From Adiantum capillus-veneris (Eukaryota > Streptophyta > Polypodiopsida > Polypodiales > Pteridaceae): a stretch of DNA of 64,000 bases. A program made the translations under genes and the position numbers. Where the stretch lies: positions 102,249,087 to 102,313,086 of the forward strand of contig CM043966.1 in NCBI GenBank assembly GCA_014529385.2. The letters are read 5' to 3'. The notes below the pieces were generated by a model. The model was not told the origin of the DNA. It did no database searches and worked only from the letters and a program-made list of their open reading frames with translations. Of the stretch, positions 1 to 10,661 are shown one piece after another (the stretch's first letter is position 1; each line of letters opens with the position of its first letter).

Positions 1-645
1 AAGCTTTTAAAATCTCTTCAATTTCACTCTTCAAAGGCACTCTCCTAAGCACACCATCCTTATCAAGACAATACAAGTCATCATTTACTATGCGATACCT
101 GGTAGCCTTCCTAGCTAACCATCGCCTTTCCCCTGCATTCAAGTGTTTAGGAGCCTCTCCTTGCTCCAGAATGTGCACAATATCTTCCAAGTCCTCCTTG
201 CCTTGCTGAAGTGGAAGTTTGATGGCCAGTGCTCCCACTATTGACTCATTTAACTTTGATGATGCTAGGTGGTCTGCATCCTTGTTCTGGTCTCTTGGCA
301 CATGATGTACTTGTGCCTCCCTAAATCTCCTCATAAGAGCTTTTGCTTCTCTCATTTTAGTAGAGAGACGGGCATTTTGGCAAGCCCATGTACCTTGCAT
401 TTGCCTTACCAAAAGCATGGAGTCACCAAAAGCGTTTAATCTCTTAATTGAATTATCGAGGCACCAACAAAGGCCATGAATTAGAGCATGATATTCTGCT
501 TTATTGTTGGAGTGGACATCTTCTAGAGTGATCCCTTCACCATGGATCCTCTCTCCCAATGGAGATAAGACCACGATGCCTGTAGCTGCCTTATCCTTGG
601 TTCTCTTGTATGCTCCATCAAAGTAGAGGCTATAAGCATTGACCA
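1..645 (-). pseudogene. Element A: second (archaeal-type) RNase H and start of integrase
   Basis: The reading frame is open from codon 932 to the window edge. An RNase H fold starts near 643 with YFDGAYKRT; the E of NNKAEY, the D of FGDSML and the final D of NKDADHL complete the D-E-D-D set. This is the extra aRNH domain described in Tat elements, distinct from the Ty3-type RNase H upstream. The last residues before the edge, ending near VLRRVPLKSEIEEIL, are the linker entering the integrase zinc-binding region as in elements B and D. Catalytic residues look intact, but the frame depends on passing the TAG at 932-934. Confidence 0.8.
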
Positions 646-2413
646 AAGCCTCTGGAGCTGGAGGTGGTGGAAGTTCCTTTCTCTTCAAATGGAAAACTTT
701 TTCATAGCACTTGTTTGTTAAAATGTCGGCTAAGCATGCTCGAGTTGTTCTTTCAACCTGTATTGTATAATCAAACTCTTGAAGTCGCACCACCCACTTT
801 GCTATTTTGTCAGAGATTTCCATATGTTGTAGTGCATAGGGAAACATATCCTCCACAGTGATAATTACAAACCTCTTCGGCAGCAAGTATGGCCGAAATT
901 TGGTTACCGCAAACATGAGAGCTAGCACTAGCTATTCCATCAGGGTGTAGGCCTTCTCTGTGTTTTCCATGAGGCGGCTAGCAAAATACACAGGCCTCAT
1001 AAAGGATGTTTTTGGATCTTTTTGTAGGAGGGCAGCACCAATGGCCTCTTCTCCCACACTAGGGTTTACAAAGAATGTTTCTTCCCAACAAGGTTGGAGG
1101 ATTACAAGGAGTGACCCTAACATTTTTTTAATCTCTCTAAAATGCCCATCACTTTCTTCACTCCAAACAAGCGTCTCTTGACGAGTCAGCTGTTGTAGAG
1201 GAAATATCACTTGGGAGAGTAAGTGTATGAATCTACTCAAATATCTTAGCTTTTGCAAGAAAGAGATTAATTGTTTGATGGAAGTTGGGGAAGGTAGATT
1301 TAGCAATGTTTCTATCTTTTCAGGATCTACCTCCATTCCATCAATGGACACTACATGTCCTAATAGTGTAACCTTGCTTTCCCCAATGTGACATTTGTCC
1401 TTGTTTAGTTGTCCACCCAGCTTAGCTAAACGAGTAAATCCTTCATCAATCTTGCCGAGATGCATACTTTTGGAGCTGTAAATACAAAAGTCATCTATGA
1501 AAACCCTTATGGACTTACCAAAGTAAGGTTGGAAGACCATGTTCATGAATCGTTGAAAGGTGGTTGGAGCGTTGGTGAGACCAAAAGGCATGACTCGAAA
1601 TGCAAAACATCCCCATGGTGTGATGAAAGTAGTCTTTTTCTGGTCCTCCTCTGCAATGCGTATTTGAAAGTAGCTAGAGTAGCCATCACACACTGTGTAT
1701 CTCTCATGGCCTGCTACTTCATTTAGAATCTCATCTTGAAATGGGAGAGGGAAGTGGTCCCTCTTTGTTGTAGCATTTAGTGGCTTGTAATCCACGCACA
1801 CTCGCCATTTACCATTCTTCTTTGGCCTCACCACTACTAGGGAGACCCATTCTGAATATTCTACTAGGTATATGAATCCTGCTTCTAAGAGTCTCTTCAC
1901 CTCAGACAACAGTGCATTTTGTTGCACAACTCCTAATCTTCTTAGTTTTTGTACTACTGGCTTGCTCCCTTCTTTTAGATGGATATGATGCTTCACTGCA
2001 GTGACACCTGTAATGTGAGTGTAATCAGAAATAAACAATGATGCATGCTTCTTGAGAAAATTTACATAACCCTCCTTTTCTTCTTCCTTTATATCCTTGG
2101 ATAACATCTCCTCTAGGCTGGCATCCCACACCTTCTCCATTTGGATCCTTGGGTTGTCTTCTGATGAGGTAGTTTCCTTTATGGTGACGCCCATGACTTC
2201 GAGAGTGCTATCACTCTCTTCACTTGAACTCTCTTCCTCGTCCATGGATGAGGAGCATCCGCTTGAGCTCCACTCATCAGCTGACGTCTCTAGTTCAAGG
2301 TTCTCTTGTCGCCCATTCTTTAGGTTATAAACCACCTTCCGACTATGGCCACCCATGCGAGGCCTCAACTCCAAGTCTCCTGTTGCCCAATCTTGCCTAG
2401 CTCTTATACCCAT
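646..2413 (-). pseudogene. Element A: reverse transcriptase and Ty3-type RNase H
   Basis: The frame carries the gypsy RT signature: PKKNGKWRVCVDYKPLN in the fingers, then HFPLPFQDEIL, CDGYSSYFQIRI, the MPFGLTNAP block and catalytic VFIDD. A connection and RNase H domain (RPVYFASRLM, then the FAVTKF region) follow. A TAG at 932-934 sits inside RNase H where the related elements have lysine or leucine; the frame is open on both sides of it. The N-terminal part contains an acidic serine-rich stretch (about residues 47-70), also present in B and D, linking protease to RT. Its function would be synthesis of element cDNA in virus-like particles. Confidence 0.85.
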
Positions 2414-3079
2414 GAGCCAAGGTCGTCCTAAAATAAGGGGTTATCCTTCTCCCTTTACTGGCATCACATAAGCATCAACCTCTGTAGTGATTCCAAAAAC
2501 AAAAACTCTCAAAGCTTTCACTACACCCACACAAGTGACAGAGACATTATTGGCCATTTTTGCCCTAAAGTTTGATGATTCCATTACCTCTAAACCCAAT
2601 TGATGCATTAGCTTTTCTGTCATGACACAAACCTCTGCTCCATTGTGAATGTAAGTTTTTGGAATCCGTTGTCCCTTGATTTGAGCCTCCACCAAAGGCA
2701 CTATATCCTTGAGACCATATGCTTTGATTACACTTACTAGCTTACTTCGCTTTGCCCTCGTGCTCACCATTTTTGACCATTGTCGTCGAAGCTTTGGGGA
2801 GATATGGAGTAGTTGTGGCCAAGTAATCTTTGGTCCTTGAGAACTCACATCAGCTGTCAAGTCATAAGGTTGTGTCCGAGATCCCATAGGGAAATCAGAG
2901 ATGTCAATTTGAGACCTAGTACAGGTCTTTCTCTTCTTGGCTTCATCTTTAGGTGCCCGAGATGTACTTGCTTCATTGCTTGCATCCTTGCTTGTTTCTT
3001 TACCTACTTCATCTTGGACACGCACACGTTTGATAGGCATTGTAGCCACTTCATCTATCTTCATCTTTTCTTTAGCTAT
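2414..3079 (-). pseudogene. Element A: aspartic protease region with lost active site
   Basis: The segment follows gag in the same frame after a TAA at 3080-3082 and ends at a TAA (2441-2443) in the middle of a conserved GxPLILGRPWL stretch, which then continues in frame into RT. By alignment with B (VDGGAQICIM) and D (VDGGAQMCVI), the catalytic aspartate-glycine pair reads I-H-N-G-A-E here, so the essential Asp is replaced by His. A basic linker (KKRKT...) and the conserved ITWPQLLHISPKLRRQW block precede it. The copy cannot process its own polyprotein. Confidence 0.75.
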
Positions 3080-4078
3080 TTATTCCTGGTTGCTTCTGCC
3101 CTTGAGGACCTCCTCCATCCTTATGATGCTCACATTTGGTTGAGTAGAAGGGGCTTGAGCTTGAGCACGAGGTGGTTGCAAAATTTGAGGTTGCGGTTGC
3201 TCTTGTGCTTGAGCTCTAGCACGGGGAGGACTTACTTGTTGTCGAGGACCTCTAACAGGGTAGTCATATCTTCTGGGATGAGGGCAATTATATATGCCGT
3301 GGCCATTTTCCCCACAATTGTAACACAACATTTCCCTTGCTTGACATCGCATTGGTGGCCGATTCCCACCATTTCCCTCAATAGGCCTTCTTGCACCCTG
3401 CACAAGATTTACTCTCAACCCCTCTAGCTGGTTTGTGAGATTGTTTATTTGTTGGAGCATATCTTCTTGTTGACCTCTATTGAGGTCTGGTGCATTAGGC
3501 ACATTTGGAGGTATGTGAGAAGCTTCCATAGTTGTGATATTGCCTCCCAAAGCTAGCTGGACAGCTTGGGCTTGATAGAGAATCTTTCTATTCTTTTCCC
3601 TAGCAATTCTTAAGGCATCTTCAAAAGCATTTGGAAATTTGCTCTTTACCTTCTCCCTTAGCGAGGGGTACAAACCTGAGATAAATCGATCCTTTTGGAG
3701 GCAATTGGGAGCTCGCTCACCAGGGTTTAGTGAGTCTGACCATTGCTCCCAAAGTTTCAGAAAACCTTCCTCATAAGTTGCATAACCATGAGGGTCAACT
3801 TGATGAAGGGCCAGAAGCCGTTGCCATAGTTCTTCTGCCGAATTGGCTCGTTGAAATCTTCGTAGGAAAGCCGCCTTCAATCCCTCCCAATCAATTCTTT
3901 GGGTTGGATCTAGAGCCTGGAACCATACCCTAGCTTCTTCTTTGAGCACCAAAGGAAAAGCTCTCAATTTCAATGCTTCGTCATCCCTCCCAGAGACAAG
4001 GAAAGCCATCTCCAAGTTATCCAAAAAATCCTCAGCATTTTCCCCACTACGCCCAAAAAAATTTGGGAAAGCCATCAT
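3080..4078 (-). pseudogene. Element A: gag (capsid and nucleocapsid)
   Basis: A continuous frame of about 330 residues. I place the start at the double ATG (4078/4075), because the preceding part has no ATG and overlaps the upstream small ORF. The N-terminal two thirds is a retrotransposon gag fold (FPNFFGRSGENAEDFLDNLE, then WFQAL, LRRFQRANSAEELW and DRFISGLYPSLREKV). The nucleocapsid has one zinc knuckle, CYNCGENGHGIYNC (CX2CX4HX4C), then a proline/glutamine/arginine-rich tail. It ends in TAA directly before pol in the same frame, so gag-pol was probably one ORF. This is the best-preserved gag of the Tat elements here. Confidence 0.85.
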
Positions 4079-4098
4079 AAAAGTGGGTTGCCTTCCTC

Positions 4099-4311
4099 TC
4101 AATACAGCACAAAGATGAAAACGTCTAGGCCCAAATCATATCTTATTAAGGGTAGAATAAATGGATTGATAGATGCATTAATCTCAGCTAGACGACGAGG
4201 GCCTAGTAAGTTCCTTATGATGTTTTGGAACCTAAGCTTTGTGCTAGCTATTATATGCACAGTTTGTCTAGCAAGAGGTTGGAAAGGTCCATTTAAATCC
4301 CTATGATTCAT
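4099..4311 (-). CDS. Element A: conserved pre-gag small ORF, type 1
   Basis: A 70-residue ORF starting with MNH and ending 20 nt before the gag ATG pair. It has close relatives in element B (10126-10344) and element D (56963-57169): shared features are the MNH start, PF-P-ARQ, HII-TKL-FQ, LGP-RL-EINAS-NPFILPLI and a D-V-(F/Y)-I-F end. Protein-level conservation among three different elements argues that it was translated. It also resembles the type 2 ORF just upstream. No known domain is recognised; it could be an accessory protein comparable in position to ORF1 of Ogre/Tat elements. Confidence 0.55.
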   Translation of the reverse strand: MNHRDLNGPFQPLARQTVHIIASTKLRFQNIIRNLLGPRRLAEINASINPFILPLIRYDLGLDVFIFVLY

Positions 4312-4320
4312 GGAGTATGC

Positions 4321-4974
4321 TTAAAGCAAGATGAAGATGTGAACATCAAAAGATAAATTATACTCCAAAATAGGAAATATTATAGGGTCAGGGGACAACA
4401 ATATCTCTCTCAACCTCTCAGCTCCAAAATAGAAGACCAATCTTTGTTGGAAAAAAATCTTTCTATCAATGCGCACATTCACCCTAATATTCTGAACTGA
4501 TTGAAAGTTGTAGAAAATGGGATTATTCATTGGTGCATTAAATACAAACTTCCATGAAGCACTTCGTTGAAGTTGAGCTCTCTTGGATCCCACCATTTGA
4601 GAGATGCGAAGAGTTTGCTCACCAGTGATTAGCCTGGCTTTGATGTGACCATCTTCAGCTTTGTAGAGTTCATAGGGTTCGATGGTTACCCTCTCAACCA
4701 CCTTGAGCCTTCTTGCTAGTAGTAGTTGGAGTGCATCACCATATGTAGCCTCTTGCCAATACCGCACCCCATTGATGTGTAGCTCCCCCTCCAAAAAATT
4801 GTTAATACCCGAGTTTGAGAGTGCTTTCACCACCTGAAGTCGAGGCTTCAAAGGAAGTGTCTTCACACTAGCCACAAAGCACTCAACACAATTTTTTGAC
4901 CTAGGGACTTGATGACTACAAGATTTTCCTTGAAGCAAAGAAGGGTGTGTGTAGTTAACTCTCTTTACCCGCAT
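4321..4974 (-). CDS. Element A: conserved pre-gag ORF, type 2 (217 aa)
   Basis: An intact ORF starting at an ATG (MRVKRVNYTH) about 120 nt after the primer site. Its last 70 residues (NIRVNVRIDRK, FFQQRLVFYFGAERLREIL, SPDPIIFPIL, SFDVHIFILL) match ORFs in element D (57259-57468) and element B (10350-10577), and more weakly match the type 1 ORF downstream. The first 140 residues, including GELHINGVRYWQEATYGDAL, are seen only in this copy. No function is recognised. Its position between primer site and gag recalls ORF1 of Tat/Ogre elements. It is the longest version in the window and may be the more complete form. Confidence 0.55.
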   Translation of the reverse strand: MRVKRVNYTHPSLLQGKSCSHQVPRSKNCVECFVASVKTLPLKPRLQVVKALSNSGINNFLEGELHINGVRYWQEATYGDALQLLLARRLKVVERVTIEPYELYKAEDGHIKARLITGEQTLRISQMVGSKRAQLQRSASWKFVFNAPMNNPIFYNFQSVQNIRVNVRIDRKIFFQQRLVFYFGAERLREILLSPDPIIFPILEYNLSFDVHIFILL

Positions 4975-5092
4975 ACGTGCCGTTTGTCGATAAAGACGCT
5001 TCTTTTCTCGAGCTTCTTGGGGAGACCATAGTGGAAGTCTCGAAGAATGATGGATCTTTCTTCATAGGATTGACAGAGCACTGCTTGAGAAC

Positions 5093-5110
5093 TCCTCCGT
5101 GGGGGCACCA
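5093..5110 (-). other. Element A primer-binding site
   Basis: On the minus strand the sequence 5 nt after the LTR end reads TGGTGCCCCCACGGAGGA. The same 18-mer with one or two changes sits next to the LTRs of B, C and D. TGG at the start fits pairing with a tRNA CCA end. I could not match it to a plant tRNA from memory. Confidence 0.6.
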
Positions 5111-5115
5111 ATTTA

Positions 5116-5230
5116 TGACGAAGGAAATTTGGAATGGCGGCCTCTACACCAAAACAAACTCCATTGCGCCACAAGGGAAATGAGATAAGGGCACCACCTA
5201 GTCTTGGAAGCGTGGGCTAGGACCGCTACA

Positions 5231-5292
<62 letters not shown>

Positions 5293-6586
5293 ACTATGAA
5301 TGAAGCATTAACCTTAGTGTGTGTACAAGGAATGGATGATCTCAAACACTCCCAACACAAATAGTCATGTAGATTACCAAACAACCACTCAAGGATTAGC
5401 CAAGATCACATCAAGCACTCTCACACACATATAAAAGATTTCTCTTAATTAACATAAGTAAGAGGAGGAGAGGTTACTAGCATGAAACAATTTGCACTCT
5501 AGAATGTGCAAGAATAGAGTGAATGAATGAGCTTATGGGCTCATGGTGAGTGACACAAAGACTCAATGGGGCTGAGGGAGGCTTGAAATTACAAAGGGGA
5601 AGGCCTCTTTATATAGGAAAGAGAGTGATTAGGAGTGAGGTTAAGATCCAAGTGTAATTTGTACAAATGAAGCTTGATTAGGGACATTCAACCAATGAAG
5701 AAGCTCCTTCCAAGTGATTTGTTGACCAATTAGCTCCATCATCACTTGTGTTGTCTTCACTCCTTCCTCCATAGCTTGAGTCCAAGAGCTTCCTTATTTT
5801 AAAATGTAAAGAATCTACATAAAATCAACACATATCTAGTAATAATAGAAAGGGGTTGAATGAGAACTTATGAATTACAACAAGATTAAGCATGACTTGA
5901 GAGGTGATTAGAAGAGGAATTTTGATGGGTTTTTGAGCTTGAGAGAGAGGAGAAAGGAGAGGAGGGTGAGAAGACTAATGTCTGATTTTTAGAGAAGGTC
6001 TCAATGTGGAAAAGGAAGGGTGTGTGTGTGTAAAGGTAGAGGGGGTGGTCTCCACCACAGTTGAAAAAACTGGCGTCCGCCATTTTAGCCATATCTCCTA
6101 GACCGTAGATGCAAAAATTATAAAACAAATATGGCCAAAATCTCCAGCTCATTAGCTAAAACTTTGATGGAGACAACTTTTCTTGGATCAGAGTGGAAGT
6201 ATTTTTTTAAAATTCAGCAAAATCATGTGTCTGGTTCCTTCCTTTACCAAGTCTTCCACTTGGGTCCCATTTGTTTGAATCATCATATGGCTCCAAAGCC
6301 ATGATGATATGAGCCACTCATGACCCTTGAATCATGGGTGCATGGCTCCACAACCACATCATATCTTTTCTTTTCACATTTACATATTTTCCCTTCCCTT
6401 TACCACTAGGTTCTCCCTCTACCTTTCACCTCCGGTGAACTAGTCAAGAAAAAATTCCTGTCAAATCATTTTTTTAATAAAATTTTTCCAAGAGGTTGTT
6501 CTCACTCTTTCTTTTATTGTAAACCTCTAGAAGCAAGGAAAACTAACAAAATATGATAAACAAAAATTTGTGATAGGCTCGGATCA
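5116..6586 (-). repeat. Element A 5' LTR
   Basis: Bounds are inferred from TG...CA termini: TGACG next to the primer site, and GATCA at the junction with integrase of element E. It contains a TATA-like CTATATAAAG (minus strand, 5616-5607) and a GA microsatellite at 5234-5290. Only one LTR is inside the window, so the outer end is not confirmed by a partner. Confidence 0.6.
5234..5290. repeat. (GA)n microsatellite in LTR A
   Basis: An uninterrupted run of about 28 GA units in the primer-proximal part of the LTR. The unrelated B-family LTRs have a similar tract at a similar position. Confidence 0.95.
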
Positions 6587-7436
6587 CTAGGTACAAATTG
6601 ATTGGTGATGTCCTATACATGAAAGGGGATGATCTCGTGTTGAGACGTGTACCTTGGCGGGAGGAGCTTTATAGAGTGTTGAAAGAGAGTCATGAAGGTG
6701 CATGTTGCGAACATTTTTCTCTAAAGATCACCTTTCATAAGATCTTGTAAGAGGGGTATCTATGGCCTAGTTTGCACAAGGATGTTCACCATTGGTGTAG
6801 GTCTTGCAATAGGTGTCAAGCATTTGGGTAGAGAGTGTTGAAGCCAGAGCTACGAAAAACCAATATGGCATTTGATGTGTTTGAAAAGTGGGGGATTGAT
6901 GCAATAGGCCCGTTACCTATCACAAGCAAGGGAAAAATCTATATTTTGACTGCAATGGACTATCTCTCTAGATGGGCAGAGGCTATAGCAGTAAAACAAA
7001 TCACTACAAATAATGTTGCAAAATTTGTGTCTGATGAAATATGTTGCAAGTTTGGGGTGCCACTATAGCTTCTTTCGGATAAGGGACCATGCTTTAGAGC
7101 TAAACTGCTAGACTTTTTATGCGCAAAGATGAAGATTAGGCATTGTTACCCGCAGTGTAATGGCTTAAAAGAAAGATTCAATGGTGAGTTGATACAAATT
7201 CTTTTGAAAGTGACAGAGCACCAAGGAAAGAATTGGGATTTGGAATTTCCTAGTGCATTATGGGCTTACAGTACTTCGGTGAAGATAGGTACAGGGTTTA
7301 CTCCATTGCATTTGGGATATAGAATGAAGCACTATTGCCTATGGAAGTACAGTTGCCTACGGTCATGCCTACGGTCAAGATGTTAGAGAAGTTGCTTGGG
7401 CTGCCTAGTGATGCATTCAAAGAGAGGCTCTTATAG
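6587..7436 (+). pseudogene. Element E: integrase, first part
   Basis: Gypsy integrase sequence. The HHCC zinc region is visible (SHEGACCEHF, then CRSCNRCQ), with a TAA and a TAG inside it. The catalytic core has FEKWGIDAIGPL (first Asp), the LSDKGP region (second Asp) and GLKERFNGEL (Glu), split by a TAG after VPL. A frameshift follows near 7330. The sequence stops at 7436 where element B begins and resumes at 19936, so this is one gene broken by insertion. Element A is inserted just left of it. It is the oldest layer of this nest. Confidence 0.85.
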
Positions 7437-9235
7437 TGATAGCCCTTTTTCGGCTCTCCATAATTGCCATAGTAAGTTACTCCACCCTACCAAATTCACC
7501 CAAACGCTATGGCTATCCCTACCATTTCACTGTACATAGACATGTGTGAGTTAGGGGGCTTTTCCCATATCTTCTTAAAAACCCTCAGCTAGCTAGTCAC
7601 TGGCCTAGCTGAGCCAAAAAAATAAAAAAATAAAAAAATAAAAGTATATTATGGCCTCTTTGTGTGTAAATATTTCATTGTATATATGGCCTAAATATAG
7701 GAATTTTTTATAATTATTTTGGTATTTTAATATTTCTACTTAGGTGTGTGTTTTATTAAACCTATGTACACCTTCTTTCATCCTCTTACACCATAATTAT
7801 ATTTTTTGCCAATATGTACACACTCTAACCTCATATTTTTCTTTTATACAAATCACTCCCACATTTTCACCCTCACCCTCGTGAAAACAAAAAATTGATT
7901 TCTACTCATTGGTTACGTTTATTATATTATTTACTTGCATACCTTTTCCTCTTTCACCCAAAATAATTCAAGGAGGGACCATATCATATGATTCCAATAT
8001 CTTTCCATATCCATAACTCCTCCATATGTTTATTATTATTTTTATTCATTATTCTAACACCATGTGCTCATTGAGCTAAAGTCCATGAATAGTCCATACA
8101 CTAGTCCCACCATGTATATATTTCTTTATTCACCAATAATCCTCCTCCATGCATGGGTCAAGGGCAACTTGGATGCTTTGTATTATAATATGACAAAGGA
8201 GGGGCTCACTCTTGGATGCATTGTACAAATTCAACAAAGGAGGGGGCCACTAAAATACTTTTGCAGGCATAAAAACAGGCTTTTTGGTGAGAATTTTGGC
8301 ACCTATCTCCAGTTCGAATTTTGAGCAGTGGTCAAAAGAGAAAATGTAGCCCACGCTCTGAATAATCACCTCAAATTCTTTCATGATTGTTGGAGCTACC
8401 AGCGATGAGCTATAATTTTTTGAGTGGACCCCAGTCTGCCCACTTTTCTCACAAGTAGCCCTTAGTCTTCTCTCACTCTTCCACACACCTACTCACTCTT
8501 ACACATCCCTCCCTCTCCTTCCCTCACTCAAACCTGCAATTTCCATGGCTTCTCCCACCCTCTTCACCATTACCCTTCTCTCTCATCCCTATAGTTCTTT
8601 TATGAACCTCTACATACATACACCCTCTCCATGTCTCTCTCTATTGCTTCTATGTTACAATTTCATTTACCTCTCCTAAAAATATCTAAAATTCAGCATC
8701 TTAACCATGATAACTTCTGCAAATTGAGGATTTTTCATCAAAAAATCCTCTTTTCATCGTGGTGGTCAACCGTGGCGGCGGCGTAAAGAAGCGAAGAAGA
8801 AGAAGAAGACCAACGGTCATTTTTTCCACAATCTACACAAGGGTGAGTTCAAGCTTCTTCAAAGCTTCACCATCTCAATGATTCTCTTTTAATTCACCCC
8901 TCTTCCTTCATCAAATCAACTAATCCTTCCCATTGTAAATGTATCACTAACAATTCTAGTGATTATTACCAGTAACAACTAACTTCTCTTGTAAAAATGC
9001 ACCCACACTATCAACATATGGAGTAGGCAACCGCACAAGTAAACCAAATTCACTCACTCCCATGGAAGTTTCTCTCCTTTCACCACATCAATAATTCTCT
9101 TACTTGAGCCCACATCCATGTGACTCAAGAGAAAATAGAGACCCCATTCTCATTTGAAATTCATAAAAATTCATAATCCTTGATCTTTCCTAATAAAATT
9201 GATTAGGCTTAATCCTAATCAAGGATTCTAAAACC

Positions 9236-9244
9236 TATAAATAG
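9236..9244 (+). promoter_or_regulatory. TATA box of LTR family R1
   Basis: TATAAATAG, repeated at the equivalent place in the other copies (19096-19104 plus; 25112-25120, 29649-29657 and 34651-34659 minus). Transcription would start a few tens of bases downstream. Confidence 0.7.
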
Positions 9245-9735
9245 AACCCATTCCTCCTTGTAAAAGACATCACTATACCATTGCACACTAGATTGAACGT
9301 ACCACACGCCAGTTCTATCTTGGTTGTAAAGAGAGAGTAAGCTTTCTATACACCATCACCTTGGTGCATAGAAAAGCTTGAGCTAGTTTGAGTGAGTGCG
9401 AGTAGAAGATATTCTTCCTACCATTGTTGTATCTACCCCAACATCAATGAATTGGTAGTTTTGGGTGCAATTCATGTCCAAAGGCTCACGCTTCTCCTCC
9501 AATTTGGCTTGGCAAACTCATTCAGCTTCATAAGGTGACTTGTTTCATTGAAGGATGTTATTTTGTTGCTTGTGATTCATTGGCTATTGTTTGGCTACCA
9601 TTGTAAGAGGGTGGATGGTGAGAGGGCTCCCATAACCCTAAGACAATGTGCTAGTGATGCTATAACCAAATCTTGTCACTTGATTCCGCAAGCTCTAAGT
9701 TCCTTTTTGTGCAAAATATAAAGTTGAAGCTAAGT

Positions 9736-9739
<4 letters not shown>

Positions 9740-9780
<41 letters not shown>

Positions 9781-9786
9781 TCTCTC
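9740..9786. repeat. (CT)n tract in R1 LTR
   Basis: Microsatellite about 260 bp before the LTR end. Equivalent tracts: 19605-19673 (longer), 29105-29148 and 34104-34150. Confidence 0.95.
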
Positions 9787-10051
9787 GTGTTTTAGTGTGT
9801 GAGAGTGTTCCATTGGTGTTATGGTTAGTGTAAATTCCTTGATTGTTTGTGGGTTGCTCTAACGATTCTCCTCTTTTGCGTCCTAGTTCGCTCTTAAACT
9901 AGGTGGTGCCCCTTATGTAGTTGGGATTTGGCTGTGGGTTTGTTGTTTTGGTTTGTGTTGTGTTGTGCCCCAGCCCCATTGAGCAGCACGGAAGCCTTGA
10001 AGGGTGTCTAGAGGTTGCTCTTCTTGTTGCCCACCCCGGACCGCCTCAATT

Positions 10052-10069
10052 TGGGTGCCCCCACTGAGG
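10052..10069 (+). other. Element B primer-binding site
   Basis: TGGGTGCCCCCACTGAGG lies 3 nt after the LTR. It is the same site as in A, C and D with two substitutions. Confidence 0.6.
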
Positions 10070-10125
10070 ACAGGCTTGTGTATGTCTTGTGAAGGCTCAA
10101 CCTTTAGCATAATCAAGTAGCTTGC

Positions 10126-10344
10126 ATGAATCACGAGACGTTGTATGATCCCTTCATTCCCATTGCAAGGCAAAAGGTACACATAATTGTTAGTACTAAG
10201 TTGCAATTTCAACGAGTAATTCGTAGAATTTTAGGTCCTCTTAGGTTGGTAGAGATAAACGCATCAGTAAATCCTTTTATTTTGCCTCTCATTAGGACGA
10301 CCTTAGTTTGGACGTCTATATTTTTGTTTTGTTTTAAGAATTAG
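10126..10344 (+). pseudogene. Element B: pre-gag small ORF, type 1
   Basis: Starts MNH and aligns along its length with the type 1 ORFs of A (4099-4311) and D (56963-57169), through VHIIVSTKLQFQ and EINASVNPFILPLI. A one-base change near 10302 shifts the frame before the conserved end: the next frame holds the usual D-L-x-L-D-V-Y-I-F ending. In this element the type 1 ORF precedes type 2, the reverse of A and D. Confidence 0.5.
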
Positions 10345-10349
10345 GTCAT

Positions 10350-10577
10350 GCATAGACCAGGGATAATGGCCCAGGAATACAGGTTTTTTCCTTTCATTTC
10401 ACTCCACACATTAGAGTAAACATTACAATTAGTAGAAAAATCCATTTTCAACAACATATGGTATTCATGTTTGGTGCCCAAAGAGTAGGAGAAATTCTCG
10501 CGTCACCAAACCCTGTCATTCTACCTCTTGTTGATTATCACAGGTCATTTGATGTGAATATTTTTATTTTGTTGTAG
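10350..10577 (+). CDS. Element B: pre-gag small ORF, type 2
   Basis: An open frame without an obvious ATG start. It contains FHFTPHIRVNITISRK, FQQHMVFMFGAQRVGEIL, SPNPVILPLV and SFDVNIFILL, then TAG at 10575. It matches the type 2 ORFs of D (57259-57468) and A (end of 4321-4974), and more weakly the type 1 ORF next to it. No known function. It may be read as an extension of the ORF before it or be a decayed separate gene. Confidence 0.45.
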
Positions 10578-10661
10578 AATAGATTGCAATTTAGAAAATA
10601 TTATTGTGTAAATCTTTTAAAGAAAGAGAAAACAAAAACGGGTCACTTTGAAATCAATTCA

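Larger units (their letters stand above)
1..6586 (-). mobile_element. Tat-lineage Ty3/gypsy retrotransposon A (left part outside window)
   Basis: Read on the minus strand the order is 5' LTR (about 6586-5116), primer site (5110-5093), two small ORFs, gag, protease, RT, RNase H, second RNase H and the start of integrase, which runs off the left edge. Gag and pol lie in one reading frame, interrupted by single stops at 3080, 2441 and 932. The presence of a second, aRNH-type RNase H between RNase H and integrase assigns it to the Tat lineage. The right end abuts integrase sequence of element E, so A appears inserted in E; the candidate duplication CTAG (6587-6590) cannot be confirmed because the other end is outside the window. 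Confidence 0.85.
7437..10048 (+). repeat. Element B 5' LTR (family R1)
   Basis: 2612 bp, TG...CA. TATAAATAG lies at 9236-9244, followed by a CT tract at 9740-9786. Family copies elsewhere: 15952-19935 (+), and on the minus strand 24283-26867, 28843-31346, 33842-35283 and 61859-62000. Short ORFs such as 8064-8324 recur only because the LTR recurs. Confidence 0.93.

Noticed and set aside
8064-8324. ORF repeated at 16579-16923 and 30535-30831, looking like a conserved small protein
   Set aside because: It lies in the U3 part of the R1 LTR and recurs only because the LTR recurs; differences do not favour protein conservation.
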